Program-made: the position numbers and the translations under genes | Shown: piece by piece, positions 58,369 to 64,000 of the stretch | How positions within the stretch are numbered: the first letter of the stretch is position 1 | How the letters are laid out: each line of letters starts with the position of its first letter | Notes under the pieces: generated by a model | Told to the model about the DNA's origin: nothing | The model's database searches: none | The model's input: only the letters and a program-made list of their open reading frames with translations | Assembly: GCF_001984575.1 (NCBI RefSeq) | Contig: NZ_LZNS01000001.1 | Coordinates: 4,612,049 to 4,676,048 of the forward strand | Origin: Streptomyces sp. MP131-18 | Lineage (GTDB): Bacteria > Actinomycetota > Actinomycetes > Streptomycetales > Streptomycetaceae | Reading direction: 5' to 3' | DNA length: 64,000 nt

Positions 58369-58625
58369 CCGTTTTCATCGATCCGCCCAGCTGGCCGGGA
58401 CACGGCCGGATGTGGTCGCACCTGGTCAGCGACGAGTCCTTCGCCGAACTGCACGCCTTCGCCGCACGGCTCGGCTCGCCGCCCCGTGCGTTCGAACGTG
58501 ACCACTACGACGTACCGGCGGAGCGGTACCGAGCGGCGGTGGCGCTCGGCGCGGTGGAAGTCGGCAGCAAGGAGCTGGTCCGCCGCCTCCACGAAGCCGG
58601 TCTCCGCCGCCGCAAACACGGCTGA
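58365..58625 (+). CDS. DUF4031 domain protein
   Basis: An 86-residue protein matching the DUF4031 pattern: VFIDPPSWPGHGRMWSHLVSD, FERDHYDVP and EVGSKELVRRLHEAGLRRRK. Function unknown. GTG 58365 overlaps the preceding stop by 4 bases, so the two small proteins are made together and may interact. Confidence 0.82.
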   Translation: MTVFIDPPSWPGHGRMWSHLVSDESFAELHAFAARLGSPPRAFERDHYDVPAERYRAAVALGAVEVGSKELVRRLHEAGLRRRKHG

Positions 58626-58704
58626 CGCCCGGACCCGGGCGCGCTTCCCGGCGGCCGGGTGTCGGTGGCCCGGGCCCGGCGGGTGGGCGCGGCATGCTGG
58701 GGGC

Positions 58705-59211
58705 ATGACTGCACCCCCGCCCGCCTCGCCGCTGCCCCCGCACCATGCCGCCGCCCTGCTGCGCCATTTCGCCGACCTCCGGGAGGGAACGCACGGCGGC
58801 GCGGCGACGACGCGGGAGGCGAAGGAGGAACTGTTCGCCGAGGCCGCCGCGCTGCTCGATCCGCCCGCGCGGCAGGCACTCGGCGAGATCGACGCCCACC
58901 TGCTGCTCGGCACCGGCGACCTCGTCGCGACCGGCGTGCGGCAGACCCCGGACGGCGTCGAGGCGCGCTGGACGCTCACCTGGCCAGAGCAGCGCGAGGC
59001 CGATGTGCCGCCGCTCGCGCTGCTCGCGCACTACGGCACCGCGTTCCACCACCCGCACCTGCGGGGCGTCACGGTCGGCGAGTGGCCGCTCAACGTGTTC
59101 ACCGCGGAGCAGGCCGCCGCCGAGCTCCCGACCCTGCGCGCCATCGTCGCGGCCGACCTGCACAACCTCGTCTTCCGCCGCGACTACCGCATCGTTCCGG
59201 CGAGCCGATAA
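58705..59211 (+). CDS. Hypothetical protein
   Basis: A 168-residue protein without signal peptide or membrane segment, alternating helical and beta-like stretches (EIDAHLLLGTGDLVATGV; RWTLTWPEQREADVPPLALLAHYGTAFHHPHLRG). No family recognised. The ATG has a weak CATGCT hexamer 6 bases upstream rather than a ribosome site. It lies between the DUF4031 gene and a phosphotransferase gene. Confidence 0.6.
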   Translation: MTAPPPASPLPPHHAAALLRHFADLREGTHGGAATTREAKEELFAEAAALLDPPARQALGEIDAHLLLGTGDLVATGVRQTPDGVEARWTLTWPEQREADVPPLALLAHYGTAFHHPHLRGVTVGEWPLNVFTAEQAAAELPTLRAIVAADLHNLVFRRDYRIVPASR

Positions 59212-59251
59212 CCGGTTGGCGGCCGGAGACAGCGGCTGCCAGCATGCGCGG

Positions 59252-60067
59252 ATGACCGGGACGACGGACGACGGCGAGGGCGACGGCAGGGACGGGATAC
59301 TGCAAAACGATCCGCACCGGCGGGTCGTGCGGGTCGGGGACACCGTCCGCAGACCCGCCGCGCCGTGGACGCCGGCCGTGCACGCGCTGCTGGCCCACCT
59401 GGCCGCGGCCGGCTTCCCGTACGCCCCGCGGCCGCTCGGTTTCGACGAGCGGGGCCGCGAGGTCCTCACCCATATCGAGGGCGAGGCGGGACCGGCCGGG
59501 TGGGCGAGGATCGTCGACGACGCGGGCCTGGCCGCGTTCGCCCGGCTGCTGCGCGAGTACCACGAGGCGGTGGCGGATTTCACACCGCCGCCCGGCGCGG
59601 TGTGGTCCGCGGGGCCGCGGCCCCGCGCGGCCGGTGAGATCGTCTGCCACGGCGACTTCGGTCCCTGGAACGTGGTGTGGCGGGAAGGGCGTCCCGTCGG
59701 TCTCATCGACTGGGACCACGCCCGCCCCGCGCCGGCGCGCCATGACGTGGCGTACGCCTTGGAGTACGCCGCCCCGTTCCGCGACGACGCCGAGGCCGTG
59801 CGGTGGCTGGCCCACCCGGGCCCGCCCGACAGGCCCCGCCGCATCGCGCACTTCTGCGCCGCCTACGGCCTGCCCTCGGCCGACGGCATGGTGGACGCGG
59901 TCGCGCGCGCCCAGCGGGAGACGACCGAGGTGGTGCGGCGCCTCGCGGCGGCCGGCCACGAGCCGCAGGCCACGTGGGCGGCGGAGGGGCACCTGCGGGA
60001 ACTGGACGACCGGGTCGCTTGGACGCTGGCCCACCGGCACCTGTGCGAGCCGGGTGACCGGGAATGA
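59252..60067 (+). CDS. Aminoglycoside-phosphotransferase-like kinase
   Basis: A 271-residue APH-fold protein with the catalytic loop CHGDFGPWNVVW (Asp, Asn) and the metal motif LIDWDHARPAP. The N-terminal lobe is short. The substrate is unknown; the arrangement with a drug-type exporter (ATGA overlap with the MFS gene) suggests handling of a toxic small molecule, but no resistance phenotype can be claimed. ATG 59252 is 40 bases after the preceding gene. Confidence 0.75.
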   Translation: MTGTTDDGEGDGRDGILQNDPHRRVVRVGDTVRRPAAPWTPAVHALLAHLAAAGFPYAPRPLGFDERGREVLTHIEGEAGPAGWARIVDDAGLAAFARLLREYHEAVADFTPPPGAVWSAGPRPRAAGEIVCHGDFGPWNVVWREGRPVGLIDWDHARPAPARHDVAYALEYAAPFRDDAEAVRWLAHPGPPDRPRRIAHFCAAYGLPSADGMVDAVARAQRETTEVVRRLAAAGHEPQATWAAEGHLRELDDRVAWTLAHRHLCEPGDRE

Positions 60068-61371
60068 GGCCGGGCGCCGCGTCCGTTGTCCGACGCGTGT
60101 CCGCTCACCCCACGACCCCGACCGGGTCGACCGCACCGCCCGCCCGCCTGCCCCTCGCCGTGTACGTGATCGGCGCGGCGATCTTCGCGCTCGGGACCTC
60201 CGAATTCATGCTGTCGGGGCTGCTGCCCGAGGTCGCCGACGATCTGGACGTCTCCATACCCACCGCGGGGCTGCTGATATCGGCCTTCGCCATCGGCATG
60301 GTCGTCGGCGCCCCGGTGCTGGCCGCCGCGACGCAGCGGCTGCCGCGGCGCACGACGCTCGTCGGGCTGCTCGCCGTCTTCGCCCTGGGGCACGTGGTGG
60401 GGGCGCTCGCGCCCGGATACGCGGTGCTCTTCGTCTGCCGGGTGGTGAGCGCGCTGGCGTGCGCCGGATTCTGGGCCGTGGGCGCCGCCGTCGCAATCTC
60501 CCTGGTGCCTGCGCACGCCCGCGCGCGCACCATGGCGGTGATGATCGGCGGGCTGAGCATCGCGAACATCGCGGGCGTGCCAGGCGGCGCGGCGCTGGGG
60601 CAGAGCCTCGGCTGGCGGTCCGCGTTCTGGGCGGTGGCGCTGATGACCGCCGTCGGCCTGGTCGGCGTCCTGCTCTTCGTGCCCCGCACCTCGCCCAGGG
60701 ACGACGCGTCCGAACGGCCCGCCCTGCGCACCGAGCTGCGCGTCTACCGCAACCCGCAGGTGTGGCTCGCGATGGCCACGACCGCGCTGTTCGCGGCCGG
60801 CACGTTCTGCTTCTTCTCCTACCTCGCGCCGCTCCTGACCGACGTCACCGGCCTCGGCGAGGGCTGGGTGCCCGTGGTGCTGGTGCTCTACGGCGTCGGC
60901 GCGCTCATCGGAACGGCGCTCGGCGGCCGGCTCGCCGACGCGCACATGTTCGGCACGCTCTACAGCGGGCTCACCGCGGCCGTCGTGGTGCTCGCGCTGG
61001 TCGCCATGACCGCGCAGTACGCGGTCGCCGTCGTCCTGCTGTCGGCGCTGCTCGGCCTGGCCGCGTTCCTGTGCGCGCCCGGCCTGAACGCCCGCATCTT
61101 CGATGTCGCGTCCGGCGCCCCGACCCTGGCCGGGGCCACCGCCACCTCCTCGTTCAACGCCGGGAACACCGTGGGTCCCTGGGCCGGTGGGCTGGTCATC
61201 AGCGGCGGGCTCGGCTACGCCTGGACCGCGTGGCTCGGCGCGCTGCTCGTGCTCGGGGCGCTGGCCGGCGCCTGGCTCCAGTCGCGCGGCACGCGCCCCG
61301 CCCGCGTGATCGCGACCGGCGAGCGGCGCGCCGCGGCACCGAGCACCGTCGAGGCTGCCCACAAGCCGTAG
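60064..61371 (+). CDS. MFS efflux transporter (AraJ/Cml-like)
   Basis: A 435-residue twelve-helix transporter. GTSEFMLSGLLPEVADDL in helix 1 and the loop after it is characteristic of the DHA1 group that includes AraJ and the Streptomyces chloramphenicol exporter Cml. LPRRTTLVGLL and RVVSALACAGFWAVGAAVAISLVP follow. The hydrophobic core starts only at residue about 30. It overlaps the kinase gene by ATGA, so the two are coupled. The exported compound is unknown. Confidence 0.85.
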   Translation: MRPGAASVVRRVSAHPTTPTGSTAPPARLPLAVYVIGAAIFALGTSEFMLSGLLPEVADDLDVSIPTAGLLISAFAIGMVVGAPVLAAATQRLPRRTTLVGLLAVFALGHVVGALAPGYAVLFVCRVVSALACAGFWAVGAAVAISLVPAHARARTMAVMIGGLSIANIAGVPGGAALGQSLGWRSAFWAVALMTAVGLVGVLLFVPRTSPRDDASERPALRTELRVYRNPQVWLAMATTALFAAGTFCFFSYLAPLLTDVTGLGEGWVPVVLVLYGVGALIGTALGGRLADAHMFGTLYSGLTAAVVVLALVAMTAQYAVAVVLLSALLGLAAFLCAPGLNARIFDVASGAPTLAGATATSSFNAGNTVGPWAGGLVISGGLGYAWTAWLGALLVLGALAGAWLQSRGTRPARVIATGERRAAAPSTVEAAHKP

Positions 61372-61390
61372 GGGTCAGGTGGTCAGCTGG

Positions 61391-61981
61391 TCAGGTGGTC
61401 AGCAGGTCGAGTTCGGTGTGCAGGTTGAATCGGGCCGTGGCCTCCCAGTGCGCCCGGCCGTGCGGGGTGCGGAACAGGCGGGGCAGCGCCAGCAGGCGGC
61501 GCAGCACGTCGGCGCGGCCCGCACGGAACGCGTCGTCGGCCACGAAGCCGTACTCCTGCCGTACGGCCGCGGCGTACGCCGCGTACGCGGCCGGCGCGCC
61601 GGCCAGGACGCCGAGGTCGGCGTCGCACAGCGCGGCGCCGTTCGCGTCGCCGTCCGCCGGATCGTGGTCCGCGGTCAGCCGCACCAGCCTGGCCACCTCG
61701 CCGCCGCGCGGGTCGCCGGCCAGCAGCCGTTCCGCGAGGCGCGCCGACTGCTCCTCGTTGTCCGCCGCCCGCGGGTCGTACACCGCGTCGTGGAACCAGG
61801 CCGCGAGCACCACGGCCGCCGGATCGTCCGCGTACTCCCGCAGCGGCGTCAGCCGTTCCAGCACGTCCCGCAGGTGTGTCGTCGTGTGGTAGTGCCGGTG
61901 CGGCTCGTCCCAGCGCGCCAGCAGCTCCTCCTGCACCCGCGGCGCGAGCAGCGGCTCGCGCCCGGTCGGTTCCGATGCCAT
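61391..61981 (-). CDS. HD-domain protein, predicted metal-dependent phosphohydrolase
   Basis: A 196-residue protein with HRHYHTTTHL, AAWFHDAVYDP (HD motif near residues 64-65) and LTADHDPADGD, giving the His/Asp metal ligands of the HD superfamily; CDADLGVL supplies the last aspartate. Similar proteins resemble the predicted HD phosphohydrolases next to purine or pyrimidine genes. Substrate unknown. It is convergent with the MFS gene and 10 bases downstream of the helicase gene. Confidence 0.8.
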   Translation of the reverse strand: MASEPTGREPLLAPRVQEELLARWDEPHRHYHTTTHLRDVLERLTPLREYADDPAAVVLAAWFHDAVYDPRAADNEEQSARLAERLLAGDPRGGEVARLVRLTADHDPADGDANGAALCDADLGVLAGAPAAYAAYAAAVRQEYGFVADDAFRAGRADVLRRLLALPRLFRTPHGRAHWEATARFNLHTELDLLTT

Positions 61982-61991
61982 GCCGCCATTG

Positions 61992-64000
61992 TCACCAGGA
62001 GCGCAGCGGTGCGCGCAGCGGCTCGGGCAGCTCGGCCGCGTGCACGATCGCCAGGCCGGAGACCGCCCTGGTCAGGGCCACGTACAGGCGGCGCAGGCCG
62101 GTGCGTTCGTCCGGCTCGCCGTCCACCACGGCCGCCGGTTCGTCCAGCACCACGTAGTCGTATTCGAGGCCCTTGGCGAGCGAGGCGGGCACCAGCGTCA
62201 GCCGGGCCCCGGCGGAGGTCTCCTCGCCGGGCGTCAGGTGGGCGAGACCGGCGTCGGCCAGTGCCCGCGCCAGCACGGGAACGCGGGCGTCGGCCGCGAT
62301 CAGGCCGACCGAGCCCTCGTGCTCCAGGGCCTGCGCGCAGGCCGCGGCCACCGCGCCGGCCAGCTCCCCGGCCGGAACGTTCCGCACGTCGAGCGAGCCG
62401 GGGGAGTCGCGGATCGAGGTGGCCTCGGACAGTTCCGGCGCGATGGCGGGCAGCAGCCGCGAGGCGTACGCGATGACCTTCCGCGGCACGCGGAAGCCCT
62501 GCGTCAGCTCCTCCACGGCCGCCTCCGGCTTGCCGAGGTGCGCGAGCGCCGCCGCCCAGCTCGGCGTGGCCCACGGGGTGGTGCCCTGCGCGATGTCGCC
62601 CAGGATCGTCACGGAACCGGTGCTGCACCGGCGGCCGACCGCCCGGTACTGCATCGGCGAGAGGTCCTGCGCCTCGTCCAGCACGACGTGCCCGAGCGAG
62701 CCGGTGCGCTCCACCAGGTCCCGCGCCTCGTCGATCAGCACGGCGTCGGCCGGGGACCAGCGCGCCGACTTCACGCCGCGCGGCGGCTTCGACCACAGCA
62801 CGGCCTTCTGCTCCTCGGGGTCGAGGATTCCGTCGGCCTGCTCGGCGAGGAAGTCCGCGTCGGACAGGAGCCGCAGCACCAGCTTGGCCGGGTCGACCTG
62901 CGGCCAGCACTCCTTCACGGCCGCCTTGACCGCGGGGGTGCGGGCCACCGCGTTCTGCACCCGGTCGTCCGGCGCCTCGCCCGCCCGTTCCATCTGCACC
63001 AGCACCGCGTGCGCGATGCGCTGCGGCAGCGCCTCGCGGGCCGAGCCGTACCGCATGTCGCGGGACTGCAACTCGCGGATGATCTCCTCCAGCTCGTACA
63101 CCGGAACGCGCCAGCGCCGCGAGCCGCGCACCACGACGACCGGCTCGGACGGCATCCGCAGCCCGGACCGCACGGCCCGCCGCAGCACCTCGGCCATCCG
63201 CGCGTCGCCCTTGATGCCCGCCGCCGTCGCCGGGTCGGTGCCGCGCACCTCCACGTGCGCGACCAGCTCGTCCACGGTGGCCTGCTTCACCTCCATCTCG
63301 CCGAGCGCGGGCAGCACCTGCTCGATGTAGCGCAGGAACGACCGGTTCGGACCGACCACGAGCGTGCCGCTGCGCGCGAGCCGTTCCCGGTGGCTGTACA
63401 GGAGGTACGCCACCCGGTGCAGCCCGACGGCCGTCTTCCCGGTGCCGGGCGCGCCCTGCACGCAGACGGACCCGGACAGCGGAGCGCGGACGATCTCGTC
63501 CTGCTCCGGCTGGATGGTCGCGACGATGTCCCGCATCGGTCCGACGCGCGGCCGTTCGATCTCACGCTGGAGCAGTGCGCTGCTCTTCTCGGCCTCCTCC
63601 CGGTCGGACAGGTGCTCGTCCTCGTAGGCGGTCAGCTCCCCGCCGTCGTAGCCGAACCGGCGCCGCAGCTCGATGTCCTGCGGGTCCCGTTTGGTCGCGC
63701 GGTAGAACGGCTGCGACACCGGTGCCCGCCAGTCGATGACCATGGGGTCGCCGTCCGCGTCGTGCACGTGGCGGCGCCCGATGTAGAAGCGGTTGCCGCT
63801 CTCGTCGTCCTCGTCGAGCGCATGCAGGTAGTCGAGCCGCCCGAAGAAGAGCGGGGTGTGCGCCAGGTCGGCCAGGGACTTGATGCGCACCGCGATGTCG
63901 CCGCGCAGCACCTCGGCGCTGACCCAGTTCGGCGCGACGTCGGTCAGGTCGAGCGACTCGGCGTCGGCCCGCATGGCGCGCAGCGCGGCACGTGAAGCGG
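61992..64000 (-). CDS. HelD-like RNA polymerase-associated helicase (5' end outside window)
   Basis: The visible 668 codons encode a UvrD-type superfamily 1 ATPase. An N-terminal arm (FFGRLDYLHALDEDDESG, FYIGRRHV) is followed by Walker A GAPGTGKTAVGLHR, Walker B VVLDEAQDLSPMQ and the motif VI region LYVALTRAVSGLAI. HelD proteins release stalled RNA polymerase and some protect it from rifampicin. An ATG at 63974 exists, but the frame stays open to the window edge and the family has more N-terminal sequence, so the gene is truncated by the window. Confidence 0.85.
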   Translation of the reverse strand, partial: ASRAALRAMRADAESLDLTDVAPNWVSAEVLRGDIAVRIKSLADLAHTPLFFGRLDYLHALDEDDESGNRFYIGRRHVHDADGDPMVIDWRAPVSQPFYRATKRDPQDIELRRRFGYDGGELTAYEDEHLSDREEAEKSSALLQREIERPRVGPMRDIVATIQPEQDEIVRAPLSGSVCVQGAPGTGKTAVGLHRVAYLLYSHRERLARSGTLVVGPNRSFLRYIEQVLPALGEMEVKQATVDELVAHVEVRGTDPATAAGIKGDARMAEVLRRAVRSGLRMPSEPVVVVRGSRRWRVPVYELEEIIRELQSRDMRYGSAREALPQRIAHAVLVQMERAGEAPDDRVQNAVARTPAVKAAVKECWPQVDPAKLVLRLLSDADFLAEQADGILDPEEQKAVLWSKPPRGVKSARWSPADAVLIDEARDLVERTGSLGHVVLDEAQDLSPMQYRAVGRRCSTGSVTILGDIAQGTTPWATPSWAAALAHLGKPEAAVEELTQGFRVPRKVIAYASRLLPAIAPELSEATSIRDSPGSLDVRNVPAGELAGAVAAACAQALEHEGSVGLIAADARVPVLARALADAGLAHLTPGEETSAGARLTLVPASLAKGLEYDYVVLDEPAAVVDGEPDERTGLRRLYVALTRAVSGLAIVHAAELPEPLRAPLRSW

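Overview
The window is high-GC DNA from a Streptomyces or a close relative. The evidence is the roughly 70 percent GC, frequent GTG starts, mycothiol genes (mshA, mshD), a SenX3/RegX3-like PhoR-PhoP pair with PhoU, a CarD-family regulator, MsiK, CdgB, the amino-sugar genes nagK-nagA with a DasR-type site, and gene neighbourhoods I know from the chromosomal core of Streptomyces coelicolor. It is mostly core chromosome with few mobile sequences. I see no phage, complete insertion sequence, CRISPR array, rRNA or replication origin.

Layout. 1-9650: end of a metallophosphoesterase, a phosphopantetheinyl transferase, a secreted 5'-nucleotidase, mshD, polyphosphate kinase plus a NUDIX hydrolase, a methyltransferase, mshA and a YbjN-like gene. 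9650-15080: a striking 13/14-bp minisatellite, a large SpoIIE-type phosphatase sensor, phosphoglycerate mutase, an orphan histidine kinase and a 53-residue cysteine-rich peptide. 15170-18030: phoU divergent from phoR-phoP with a PHO box between. 18110-24000: a lipoprotein, carD, the isoprenoid pair ispD-ispF, cysS and rlmB. 24060-31040: a DoxX-like membrane protein, an ECF sigma factor with its membrane partner, a lipoprotein, a nucleotidyltransferase, a small anchored protein and msiK. 31330-33640: tRNA-Thr(UGU) and an alpha-galactosidase. 33690-36280: a three-gene membrane/oxidoreductase operon opposite a MarR regulator over a shared palindrome, followed by a gutted quinone oxidoreductase remnant. 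36370-41980: a pentapeptide protein, TerD, ArfB-like ribosome rescue factor, a MITE-like element inserted at the arfB stop codon, a flavin reductase, CdgB and a membrane-anchored carbohydrate-binding protein. 41950-46000: an amino-sugar operon (SIS protein, nagK, nagA, aldolase). 46050-49740: DUF3263, otsB, otsA and gpgS (trehalose and glucosylglycerate). 49940-54412: a SAM riboswitch, a threonine-synthase-like gene with a sulfur-carrier gene, a cold-shock gene and groEL under two CIRCE operators. 54580-64000: a membrane protein, a MurNAc catabolic operon (murR, murQ, an APH-type kinase), small unknown genes, a phosphotransferase with an MFS exporter, an HD protein and a HelD-like helicase running off the end.

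Themes. Phosphate and polyphosphate: phoU/phoR/phoP, ppk and the secreted nucleotidase. Cell-wall sugar recycling: nagK-nagA, murQ operon and msiK as shared sugar-transport ATPase. Thiol and sulfur metabolism: mycothiol genes and the SAM-controlled thrC-like/MoaD-like pair, which I think makes homocysteine rather than threonine. Cyclic di-GMP control of development: cdgB with a BldD-like box. At least ten genes have a TANNNT hexamer only 6-7 bases before the start codon, suggesting leaderless transcripts.
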